Positions 6,872 through 13,830 of a stretch of 14,797 nt of DNA are shown piece after piece (positions within the stretch are counted from its first letter, which is position 1; every line of letters begins with the position of its first letter). A program made the translations under genes and the position numbers. The notes below the pieces were generated by a model that was not told where the DNA came from, did no database searches, and saw nothing but the letters and a program-made list of their open reading frames with translations. The DNA is from an uncultured bacterium (GTDB lineage: Bacteria > Patescibacteriota > Saccharimonadia > Saccharimonadales > CAIOMD01): positions 1 to 14,797 of the forward strand of contig CAIRQE010000101.1 in NCBI GenBank assembly GCA_903880655.1. The letters run 5' to 3'.

Positions 6872-7100
6872 CGCATTACATAGCTGCAGAGTAATGAGAC
6901 TACGTATTGATACGTAGCCATATTACACCTTGAATACTGGGATACTCGTAATGTATACCCTGTTAATAAGGCACTACCAAACGCGGGTTTATACAATAGT
7001 AATGTCGTAAAAGATATATTGTGCGACATTGAAGTCATAGGTTGAAATGGCCCCTGTAGGGTCTAACCCGATATGGATAATCGGCCTTTGTTATTTTTTT
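6872..7100 (+). ncRNA. Candidate structured RNA in the convergent gap
   Basis: This stretch has no convincing ORF but a dense series of inverted repeats in order: CATTAC/GTAATG (6874-6879/6891-6896); CTACGTA/TACGTAG with loop TTGA (6900-6917); CCTTG/TAAGG (6928-6932/6967-6971) enclosing GGG-ATAC/GTAT-A-CCC (6939-6960); AAAC/GTTT with loop GCGG (6979-6990); AATGTCG/CGACATT (7001-7007/7024-7030); GGTT/AACC (7040-7043/7065-7068) enclosing GGCCC/GGGTC (7049-7063); then a terminator-like stem and T-run. CGGGTT (6984-6989) can also pair with AACCCG (7065-7070), an alternative long-range fold. I see no hallmarks of RNase P RNA, tmRNA, SRP RNA or a tRNA. Strand is set by the 3' T-run and the possible promoter. 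Whether it is a free RNA or the 3' end of the ftsQ transcript cannot be told from sequence. Confidence 0.5.
7068..7100 (+). terminator. Terminator-like hairpin with T-run
   Basis: CCGAT (7068-7072) pairs with ATCGG (7080-7084) around a 7-nt loop, followed by CC and TTTGTTATTTTTTT. The stem is short, so strength is uncertain, but its orientation would end + strand transcription before it meets the - strand gene at 7230. Confidence 0.5.
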
Positions 7101-7140
7101 CAATCACCCTTTCCTTCTTCTGTTACTTAGTATTCATTTA

Positions 7141-7161
7141 GTAATTATTTTTATTAATTAC
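7141..7161. repeat. AT-only palindrome in the convergent gap
   Basis: GTAATTA (7141-7147) is an exact inverted copy of TAATTAC (7155-7161) around TTTTTAT. The rest of 7101-7229 is T-rich with no ORF. It might contribute to termination, but no run of T follows the stem on either strand. Confidence 0.35.
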
Positions 7162-7195
7162 CTTCAATGTTCTTATTCAGAATGTATATTATTAT

Positions 7196-7210
7196 GTTCG
7201 TAAAATGTTC
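7196..7210 (+). repeat. 15-bp direct repeat, right copy
   Basis: GTTCGTAAAATGTTC, the partner of 6679-6693. Its right part (7204-7210) also forms an inverted repeat with GAACGTT (7221-7227) just past the stop of the - strand ATPase gene; read on the - strand this gives a weak stem followed by only TTTT, a poor terminator at best. Confidence 0.45.
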
Positions 7211-7229
7211 TAACTTTTATGAACGTTAT

Positions 7230-9770
7230 TTATCGTAAATGTAATATAGTATTGTCTTGTTCTGGTTCTTTTTTTTCTGCGACAGGCTCAGCCTGCGTTT
7301 GTGCGATTAAAGGAGTAGCGCTTGCAGATACTGTTGCCTGCTTCTTTCGTCGTAACCTTCTCTTTTTGGCTGAACTTAGTTTTTCTGGACTTCCGCCCGA
7401 AACTGCTTCAATGAGTGTTGATGTTATTGCCGCAGGAATTTTCTGGTTAATCGGACGATTTATCAATTCATGTGGTGTTACAATTTTCTTTTGAGTCTGT
7501 TGACGGATCATCTCTTCGACTGATGGTTTGTCAGTGGTAAACATTTTTCTTGAATACTCTACGATTTTAGTGGCGTTGTTTATTTGAGAAGCTGGAATAT
7601 TTAAAGTTGTTCCTGAGAATGCGGCTGCTTTTTCTCCATTGATACTCATACTAGTTACAAAGCTCCTGTTATGGAAATTTGATAGATCGCTTGCCTCAAA
7701 TTGGGGCTCAAAGTATTTAACTAGGAATGGGCTATCGTCTGGACTTACCCTGAACGTTATAATTGTGCCCACGTTGCCAAATACAGCGCTTCTGACGGTA
7801 TCTTCCATTTGAGATATGTATTGGTTCGCAATCGTTAAATTGAGGGCGTATTTACGAGCTTCACTTAAAATAACGGCAAAGCTATCAGTAGCAAAGTTCT
7901 GGAATTCATCAACATATAAGTAGAATGGCTTACGATCTTCAAGTCGAGGAATATCAGCACGACTCATAGCTGCCAGTTGAATTTTAGTAACCAACATTGC
8001 TCCCAAAATCGCAGCATTATCTTCACCGATTAGTCCTCTCGATAGGTTAACTATAAGTATTTTGCCTTCGTCCATTATTTTTCGGATATTGAAGGTGCTT
8101 TTTGGTTGACCAATTATGTTTCTAATAATTGGGTTTGCCGTAAAGGCTCCTACCTTATTGAGCACTGGGGCGACTGCTTCACTGGCAAATTTTTCGTTCC
8201 AACTTGCAAATTCAGTTACCCAGAAATTTCTAACAATAGGATCATCAATATGAGTAATAACTTCTTCTCTAAATTTCTTTTCAGTGAGCATACGGGTAAT
8301 ATCAAGCATTGTTGCATTTGGGTAATCTAGCAATGCAAGGATAGTAAAGCGTAGGATATATTCGAGACGAGGTCCCCATGAATCAAACATTCGCTTTAGT
8401 ACTCCAACTAACTCACTGCTCACCTGACCCTTACTAGCTGAATCAGATATTTCTAACGGGTTAAAGCCCATCGGAAACTCAGTATCTGCGGGGTTGAAAT
8501 AGATTACTTCATCGATTCGTCTTTCAGGTATAAACTGGAGCACGTTAGAGGCATAATCGCCATGCGGATCTATAACCGCAAAACCTTGGTCGTAATAGAT
8601 ATCGGATAGCGTTAGTAGCTCTAGGAGACCAGACTTTCCCGTCCCTGTTTGACCTAGTATGTACACGTGCCTACCCCTGTCTGCCCTCAATAGGCCAAAC
8701 ATGGTTTTTGTACCCCTAAAATTAGTAGTTCCATAGAGGCTAATTGCTTTTTCGTCATGTTGCCCAAATGAAGGAAGTGTCGAAGGGGGCTCAGCTGTTT
8801 TGGTTGTTGCCCATACTATATTAGGTGTTTCAACGGTAGTATGTGGCAAGTGATATAAGCTAGCGACTTCTTCGATGTTAAGGATAAACCCTCTGTCATA
8901 AAAAGCTCTTGCATGGTAATCGGCTAATTTACTTGGGTCGAAGCTAGGAAATTTGCTCTCAAATCCGTTGAGGTTAGTAGTGTTAAATTGTTTAAAAGTA
9001 CCGACCATTGCCTGCATTCGCATTCTTGCTGTTACCTGGTCGTTACCAGCGTATACAATTCGTATTTTAACCTGATATCCTAGTTTTCGGCTTTTTTCTT
9101 CAATTGCTGCAATTCTTGTTTTATCCCGCTCTGATGGTTCGAAAGTTTTACCGGATTCCGTGGGAGGCCGAACGAGTGCACCCAGGGCCTGCCCTAGATA
9201 GCTGAATCCCGTAGAAATGCCATTCGAGCCCCTTATGCCCTTCCCGCTCTTAATTCTATTAGCAATTCTTGAGCTTTGTCGATGCCATTCATTTGAGATT
9301 GGTCGCACGATGACTTGTACCCACATTTCTTCATTCGGTTGCTCTAATTTTGAGAAGGTGGCGGTGATAGCAGCTAGTGGGTCTACTTCGAAACTTGGAA
9401 AAGATTTTATTGGAATTGTCTCATTATCTGTAAGAGTGAGTTCGGCGGTATGGATAGTAGATTGTGGCATCATTCTGTTAGCATAATCTTCGTCAAGCTC
9501 AGATATCTGAGCAGTTGGATACTGCGCGTATATCTGACCTTCAACAAAACCCTGTAATGAACGAGGCACCCATACATAAAATCGAATTTGCTGGCCTATG
9601 GCAGCTATTTCGAAGCTAATCTGATCCTGGAAACCCTTAACTACTTCTCTCTTAGGTTTAAGTATGCCATGAAGAGCCGCAAACATTTGTTCGGCAGCAA
9701 GTTCTTTTTTATCATTGGTGCGTGGAATTTGCAGCAATAATAAGGCGTGTTTGGATTGAGGGTCAGACAT
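7230..9770 (-). CDS. HerA/TraG-like ATPase (type IV secretion DNA-binding family)
   Basis: An 846-residue P-loop ATPase of the HerA/FtsK/VirD4-TraG group. Residues about 1-330 form an N-terminal region without an obvious membrane helix. The motor has Walker A GQTGTGKS (373-380), AVIDPHGDYA (398-407) typical of HerA/DUF87 ATPases, Walker B FYLYVDEFQ with D621-E622, and a sensor-like ANQY (648-651). The tail (about 796-846) is basic (KKRRLRRKK) then acidic and looks disordered. Related proteins pump DNA or protein through membranes; stand-alone copies are common in CPR genomes, where their role is unclear. No mating-pair or relaxase gene is near, so conjugation is not supported. A TATAAT lies 33 bp upstream on the - strand; no SD is seen before the ATG. 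Its place between the division cluster and topA is compatible with DNA handling at division, but that is speculation. Confidence 0.85.
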   Translation of the reverse strand: MSDPQSKHALLLLQIPRTNDKKELAAEQMFAALHGILKPKREVVKGFQDQISFEIAAIGQQIRFYVWVPRSLQGFVEGQIYAQYPTAQISELDEDYANRMMPQSTIHTAELTLTDNETIPIKSFPSFEVDPLAAITATFSKLEQPNEEMWVQVIVRPISNEWHRQSSRIANRIKSGKGIRGSNGISTGFSYLGQALGALVRPPTESGKTFEPSERDKTRIAAIEEKSRKLGYQVKIRIVYAGNDQVTARMRMQAMVGTFKQFNTTNLNGFESKFPSFDPSKLADYHARAFYDRGFILNIEEVASLYHLPHTTVETPNIVWATTKTAEPPSTLPSFGQHDEKAISLYGTTNFRGTKTMFGLLRADRGRHVYILGQTGTGKSGLLELLTLSDIYYDQGFAVIDPHGDYASNVLQFIPERRIDEVIYFNPADTEFPMGFNPLEISDSASKGQVSSELVGVLKRMFDSWGPRLEYILRFTILALLDYPNATMLDITRMLTEKKFREEVITHIDDPIVRNFWVTEFASWNEKFASEAVAPVLNKVGAFTANPIIRNIIGQPKSTFNIRKIMDEGKILIVNLSRGLIGEDNAAILGAMLVTKIQLAAMSRADIPRLEDRKPFYLYVDEFQNFATDSFAVILSEARKYALNLTIANQYISQMEDTVRSAVFGNVGTIITFRVSPDDSPFLVKYFEPQFEASDLSNFHNRSFVTSMSINGEKAAAFSGTTLNIPASQINNATKIVEYSRKMFTTDKPSVEEMIRQQTQKKIVTPHELINRPINQKIPAAITSTLIEAVSGGSPEKLSSAKKRRLRRKKQATVSASATPLIAQTQAEPVAEKKEPEQDNTILHLR

Positions 9771-9803
9771 ATTTAATGGAATTTTAATTTAGCCACAAGT
9801 AGT

Positions 9804-9809
9804 ATTATA
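9804..9809 (-). promoter_or_regulatory. Possible -10 box for the ATPase gene
   Basis: On the - strand TATAAT (preceded directly by TG) lies in the gap between the regulator gene and the ATPase gene, 33 bp before the ATPase ATG. No matching -35 hexamer is evident. A small inverted repeat TCTGA/TCAGA (9812-9826) lies immediately upstream of the box and could be an operator, though this is weak. Confidence 0.35.
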
Positions 9810-9832
9810 CATCTGAATCAATCAGACTGCAC

Positions 9833-10885
9833 TTAAGATAAATCTTCGAGAGCGTAAGTTGCTTTCGCAACGCGCTTAAATTGGGTCTTACCCTGTAAAT
9901 TAAGAAGAATTGTCGTCTCTTTTACGTATCGGTGTTTAAGGACTTGTTTCACGATTTCATCCCGATGTAATGCTTCGCCCGCTTCGGCGAGTACTTCAGA
10001 AATCATGTCTGCAACAGTGCCCTTTTTATAGCCCCATTCTTGAAGCGCATAAATTCCTCTACCAATTAAAACAAATCGTTTATCTTTTATTAGTTCATTA
10101 TGGATTGCCTGTGTCGTGACATCTTTTCTTTTAAATTCAGAAATCTTAATAGCTTCGGCTATTTCGTTGAAGTGCATGTGTTTTTGGTTTTCCTTAAGGA
10201 TGACGTAAATCTTATCGCGAATATTGCGGGGATTAACCGTAGGCCACTTGGTGAGGCCCCATTGACCATTGAGCTGCGCTAAATACTTTGAAGTGCTGGC
10301 AAGTGAAGCAATATGAGTAACATCTGTATCTTTAAGCTGCTTCGCTACTTCATCAATCTCTGTTGGAACACCAATCTTTTTGATAACTTCAACTATTTTA
10401 TTAGAAAGTTCGCGAATCTTTTTCTCATCATTCGCATCTTTAGACCCTACGCTATAAAAGAAATGGTCACTTTCTTCAATAACACTTAGTTTGGGTGAAA
10501 GTTCAGATAGAAACCCAACTCTAGCTTGGTCAATCTTATCACCATTTTTACTTAAAAGTCCCGCAAGTGCAGATACGCGCATCACGTTTCCATTACGGCT
10601 AAGAATATCGAGGATTTCTTTATCTACATCTGTAATTGCTTGAAGGTTATTATTAGCAGCACTAGATTTTAATTTCGTAACAACAACTTTTTCTAATTGT
10701 CGAACTCGCTCTCGCGTGATTCCCAAAAATTCACCTATTTGTTCAAGAGTTTCTTTGCGATCAAAGAGGCCAAATCTTCGAGAGATAATTTCTTGCTCTC
10801 GCTCTCTTTCGATTGAATTTAAGACAGCTTTTGTTGCCACTTCGAGATCGAGTGAACTTATAGCTGACTTAGATTTGCTTGGCAT
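9833..10885 (-). CDS. Sigma-region-4 / HARE-HTH fusion regulator
   Basis: A 350-residue protein that starts with a sigma-70 region 4-like unit: EREREQEIISRRFGLFDRKE (26-45) then TLEQIGEFLGITRERVRQLE (46-65), the helix-turn-helix that reads -35 boxes in true sigma factors. Regions 2 and 3 are absent, so it is not a complete sigma factor. The rest looks like winged-helix units: about 86-146, about 156-214, a HARE-HTH/RpoE-delta-like unit (about 219-283, with HMHFNEIAEAI and FVLIGRGIYAL), and a last one (about 290-346, with LHRDEIVKQVL and FKRVAKATYAL). The delta subunit of Firmicutes RNA polymerase carries a HARE-HTH domain, so an RNA polymerase-associated regulator is the likely role. It has its own good promoter and an AAGGAG SD 11 nt before the ATG. 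The exact function is unknown. Confidence 0.82.
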   Translation of the reverse strand: MPSKSKSAISSLDLEVATKAVLNSIEREREQEIISRRFGLFDRKETLEQIGEFLGITRERVRQLEKVVVTKLKSSAANNNLQAITDVDKEILDILSRNGNVMRVSALAGLLSKNGDKIDQARVGFLSELSPKLSVIEESDHFFYSVGSKDANDEKKIRELSNKIVEVIKKIGVPTEIDEVAKQLKDTDVTHIASLASTSKYLAQLNGQWGLTKWPTVNPRNIRDKIYVILKENQKHMHFNEIAEAIKISEFKRKDVTTQAIHNELIKDKRFVLIGRGIYALQEWGYKKGTVADMISEVLAEAGEALHRDEIVKQVLKHRYVKETTILLNLQGKTQFKRVAKATYALEDLS

Positions 10886-10896
10886 ATGAATGGTTA

Positions 10897-10902
10897 CTCC
10901 TT
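10897..10902 (-). promoter_or_regulatory. Shine-Dalgarno site of the sigma4/HARE regulator
   Basis: AAGGAG on the - strand, 11 nt before the ATG at 10885. The spacing is long, but no other start codon lies nearer in this frame. Confidence 0.6.
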
Positions 10903-10948
10903 ATAAATGGTGCTCTGTTTGCCCAAGGGGTGCATATTTATTATGTAT

Positions 10949-10977
10949 ATAATACAATAAACCTTATATTTAGTCAA
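10949..10977 (-). promoter_or_regulatory. Strong promoter of the sigma4/HARE regulator
   Basis: On the - strand TTGACT (10977-10972) and TATTAT (10954-10949) are separated by exactly 17 nt, giving five of six matches in each box. The predicted start near 10941 leaves a leader of about 55 nt. The gap to topA (10903-11080) holds no ORF; it has a weak GCATA/TATGC stem near 11030-11050 without a following T-run. Confidence 0.75.
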
Positions 10978-11080
10978 CAATATGGTTTTCTAGATTTATT
11001 GTAGCACAAAGTAGACACAATTGCATATTTAACGCATAGAAAGTGCTTATGCAGTTATTCAATTTATAGGAGTAAAATAT

Positions 11081-13372
11081 TTATTTACTTCTGCGTCGAG
11101 TGATTTTTTTACGAGCCGGCTTTGCCTTAGCAAGCATTTCTTTTGCTTGTTCTAGGGTTATGTCTTTCGGTTCGGTAGTTTTTGGAATTCTTGCATTCTT
11201 TTTACCGTCTGTTATGAAGGGTCCATACTGCCCATTAAGTATGCTTATTCCTTCTTTTTCAAATATTTTAATTTCTCGATTGGCTATTGTTTCTTGTTTT
11301 TTTGCGTAGAGCTCTAGTGCCTCTTCAAGTGTAATAGTAAAGGGATCAAGGGGCTTTATGGAAACAAAAATTTTGCCTATCTGTATATAGGGTCCAAATC
11401 TTCCAATATTTGCCCTGATCTCATCACCCTCTTTCGTGTTCCCGACGAGTCTTGGCAAGGTAAACATCGTGAGTGCTTCTTCAAGTGTAACGTTCTCGAG
11501 TTTGATGCCAGCAGGCATTGGGGCAAAATCGGGTTTTTTCTCATCTTCAACTTCGCCTCTTTGAAGCATCGGTCCAAATCGTCCGAATCGAGCGTAAATT
11601 GGTATTCCTGATTTAGGGTCATTTCCTAGAAGTCTCGCTTGCGATGTTTCTTGCCTAGTGGCATCGCCAGCTTTTTCAACTAAAGGATGAAATTTTTCAT
11701 AGAATTCTTTAAGTGATTTTTGCCATATAACAGTTCCTTCAGCTACTTCGTCTAGATCTTTTTCAACCGTAGCAGTAAAACCAGAGTTAATGATATCCCC
11801 GAAATATTTAACTAAAAAGTCAGTCGTTACATCTGCAACATGTGTTGGGAGTAACTTACCCTTATCTGCTCCGTACACTTCGTCTATCACAGATCGATTG
11901 ATAGTATCTTTTTCTAGCGTTAGATCGACGGCAGGCCGTTCAATGCCTTCAAGATCCGCTTTTTCAACATAGCCGCGAGTTTGGATTGTGCTGATGGTCG
12001 GAGCGTATGTGCTAGGGCGTCCAATACCTAGTTCTTCGAGTGCCTTCACTAGGCTCGCTTCGGAGTATCTCGCGGGTGGCCTTGAGAAACTTTCGTGGGC
12101 GTTAATAGTTTGTCGATAAAGAATGTCGTCTTTTCTCAGAGCGGGTAAAATAGAGTCCTCTTTACCACCACCGTAAACTTTGAGGAAACCGTCAAATTTC
12201 AACATTTCTCCCTTAGATATAAACAATGTTGAGTGGTTTGAAATGCCTATTGCTATTTCAGTTTTATCAGTTTTGGCCGGAGTCATTTGGCTCGCAAGCG
12301 TTCGCTTCCATATCAATTGATATAATTTTTTCTGACTTTCATCTTCACCCGAAACAGTCTTATCGAAATGAGTTGGACGAATAGCTTCATGGGCTTCTTG
12401 GGCAGATGAATTCTTAGTTTTGAATTGTCGAACTTGATGGTATTCCTTGCCAAAATTATCAAGGATATAACCTTGCGCAGAGGCGATGGCTAGACCGGAC
12501 AGATTTGTACTATCTGTTCGCATATAGGTGATGTGACCGTTTTCATAAAGTCTTTGCGCTAAAGTCATTGTTTGTTTTACGCTAAATCCTAATTTGCGGG
12601 CTGCTTCTTGCTGCAGGGTTGAAGTCGTGAATGGCGCCGACGGATTTCTTAAGCTGGGTTTTAAGGTAATATCCTTAACTTTAAATTCAGCAGTTTTTGC
12701 AAGTTCTAGAAACTTATTAGCTTCATCTTCGGATGAAAATCGTTTATTTAACTCCGCAGGAATCTCATCTTTATTTTTAGTAAAGGTGGCCTGAACTCTA
12801 AAACTTGATTCAAATTGGAAGTCGTTGATTTCTCTCTCACGTTCAACGATAAGTCGAACAGCAACTGATTGTACTCGTCCAGCGCTAAGGCCTGGCCGTA
12901 CCTTTTTCCATAATACTGGAGATAATTCGTAACCAACAATCCTATCAAGGATTCGCCTCGATTGTTGGGCGTCAACGAGATTAATATCTATTGTTCTTGG
13001 GTGCGCAATGGCGTTCTTGATTGCAGTTTCTGTTATTTCATGAAAGACGATACGTTTAGTAGTTTTAGTATCAAGCCCGAGTGCTTCGGCCAGATGCCAA
13101 GCGATGGCTTCCCCTTCGCGGTCTTCGTCACTTGCGAGCCAAACGTCAGCACCCTTAGCTTCTTTTTTTAATTCGCGTACAACCTTGGTTTTATCACTAG
13201 GTATTTCATAAGTAGGAGCAAAATCGTGCTCAATATCTATACTTATTCCTTTTTTTGGAAGATCACGAATGTGCCCGAAGCTACTTCGAACTACATAATC
13301 TTTGCCAAGAAATTTTTCAATTGTCTTAGCTTTTGCTGGTGACTCAACGATAACAAGGTTCTTTTTATTCAT
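11081..13372 (-). CDS. topA: DNA topoisomerase I (type IA)
   Basis: A 763-residue type IA topoisomerase that relaxes negative supercoils by single-strand passage. The TOPRIM domain has the catalytic E10 in VIVESPAKAKTIEKFLG and the Mg motif D82-x-D84-x-E86 in SDEDREGEA. QQSRRILDRIVGYELSP (136-152) and GLSAGRVQSVAVRL (161-174) are core motifs. The active tyrosine is Y283 in ITYMRTDSTNLS, and GRPSTYAPTI is at 451-460. The C-terminal part lacks any cysteine, so the zinc ribbons of E. coli TopA are missing; instead there are three repeats of the GRFGPYIQ type (about 593-604, 654-664, 711-720) and a Lys/Arg-rich tail. The ATG has no SD, only ATATATAC before it. It is divergent from the RNA promoter at 13481-13509. 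Confidence 0.97.
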   Translation of the reverse strand: MNKKNLVIVESPAKAKTIEKFLGKDYVVRSSFGHIRDLPKKGISIDIEHDFAPTYEIPSDKTKVVRELKKEAKGADVWLASDEDREGEAIAWHLAEALGLDTKTTKRIVFHEITETAIKNAIAHPRTIDINLVDAQQSRRILDRIVGYELSPVLWKKVRPGLSAGRVQSVAVRLIVEREREINDFQFESSFRVQATFTKNKDEIPAELNKRFSSEDEANKFLELAKTAEFKVKDITLKPSLRNPSAPFTTSTLQQEAARKLGFSVKQTMTLAQRLYENGHITYMRTDSTNLSGLAIASAQGYILDNFGKEYHQVRQFKTKNSSAQEAHEAIRPTHFDKTVSGEDESQKKLYQLIWKRTLASQMTPAKTDKTEIAIGISNHSTLFISKGEMLKFDGFLKVYGGGKEDSILPALRKDDILYRQTINAHESFSRPPARYSEASLVKALEELGIGRPSTYAPTISTIQTRGYVEKADLEGIERPAVDLTLEKDTINRSVIDEVYGADKGKLLPTHVADVTTDFLVKYFGDIINSGFTATVEKDLDEVAEGTVIWQKSLKEFYEKFHPLVEKAGDATRQETSQARLLGNDPKSGIPIYARFGRFGPMLQRGEVEDEKKPDFAPMPAGIKLENVTLEEALTMFTLPRLVGNTKEGDEIRANIGRFGPYIQIGKIFVSIKPLDPFTITLEEALELYAKKQETIANREIKIFEKEGISILNGQYGPFITDGKKNARIPKTTEPKDITLEQAKEMLAKAKPARKKITRRRSK

Positions 13373-13408
13373 ATATATACATCAAATTTAATTTGTAACG
13401 AGACTTAG

Positions 13409-13435
13409 ACTATATGCTATTGAATGAAATTGCAA
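13409..13435 (-). promoter_or_regulatory. Weak candidate promoter for topA
   Basis: On the - strand TTGCAA (13435-13430) and TATAGT (13414-13409) are 15 nt apart, about 37 nt before the topA ATG. The spacer is shorter than the usual 16-18 nt, so this is tentative. Confidence 0.25.
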
Positions 13436-13480
13436 GCAAATACTATGTAAGCATAAACATAAACATCTAGTAAAATATTA

Positions 13481-13509
13481 TTGACAAAAAATAAAGGAAA
13501 TGCTATTAT
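13481..13509 (+). promoter_or_regulatory. Near-consensus sigma-70 promoter for a non-coding RNA
   Basis: TTGACA (13481-13486) is a perfect -35 box; a 17-nt spacer ending in TGC leads to TATTAT (13504-13509), so there is also an extended -10. It is the best promoter in the window and points away from topA into a region with no ORF. The predicted start is around 13516. Confidence 0.85.
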
Positions 13510-13515
13510 TTGCTT

Positions 13516-13822
13516 CGTAAACGTTAAATTCTTACGTTTTACGTACCTTATACCCCCAAAAAATTCTAGCTGTTGTTCAGTTTATTTATAAACTGCTCAA
13601 CGCTGTTAGATTGTTTTAGAGCGTGCGTCATGCGTTGTTACCCTCCACGCTAGCGTAATAGTTTACTATTCAAGCGTTCTAAAACATACTAACGCCTTTA
13701 ACCGTAAGCTTTAACCCCTCGTTTTATTGAGGTGGGCTTTAAAAGCGTTGTACGCTCGTCGTACGGGGTTGAAGGCTAATATGAGCCTATAGTGGTGCCC
13801 ACCCCCTCTATAGGCTCTTTTT
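13516..13822 (+). ncRNA. Highly structured RNA gene of about 300 nt, unrecognised
   Basis: Bounded by a near-consensus promoter and a strong terminator, with no usable ORF. Stems in order: CGTAA-ACG/CGT-T-TTACG (13516-13543); AGC-T-GTTG..CAGTTTA with loop TTTA and its complement TAAACTG..CAAC-GCT (13568-13604); a 13-bp stem 13612-13624/13674-13686 (TGTTTTAGAGCGT with GCGTTCTAAAACA, two wobbles) enclosing ACGC/GCGT and AATAG/CTATT; a 10-bp stem GCCTTTAACC/GGTTGAAGGC (13694-13703/13767-13776, one wobble) closing a three-way junction with CCCCTC/GAGG-T-GG (13715-13735) and GTACG/CGTAC (13750-13764); then the terminator stem. I see none of the conserved sequences of RNase P RNA, no tmRNA tag ORF or tRNA-like end, no SRP-type tetraloop domain and no 6S-like single rod. 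A strong constitutive-looking promoter suggests an abundant RNA. Function unknown. Confidence 0.75.
13783..13822 (+). terminator. Strong intrinsic terminator
   Basis: GAGCCTATAG (13783-13792) and CTATAGGCTC (13808-13817) form a perfect 10-bp stem followed directly by TTTTT. It ends the structured RNA only 8 bp before the stop codon of the convergent ABC-F gene. On the - strand no T-run follows the stem, so it does not serve that gene well. Confidence 0.88.
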
Positions 13823-13830
13823 AGTTCCTT

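Noticed and set aside
6981..6996. ACGCGGGTTTATAC looks a little like a tRNA/tmRNA T-arm.
   Set aside because: The loop lacks the TTC-A pattern and no acceptor or anticodon stems can be built around it.
6844..7038. 64-residue - strand ORF across the hairpin region.
   Set aside because: Composition (Ser, Tyr, Cys) looks like chance translation, no SD, and it is covered by the inverted repeats of the candidate RNA.
7219..7494. 91-residue + strand ORF overlapping the end of the HerA-like gene.
   Set aside because: Antisense to the coding sequence of a long, motif-bearing gene and without any recognisable feature.
12594..13171. Several 60-80 residue ORFs on either strand inside topA.
   Set aside because: They are shadows of the topA reading frame, whose motifs are complete and uninterrupted.
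13613..13622. GTTTTAGAGC resembles the beginning of a Cas9-type CRISPR repeat.
   Set aside because: It occurs once, pairs with a downstream arm as part of the structured RNA, and there is no repeat-spacer array or cas gene.
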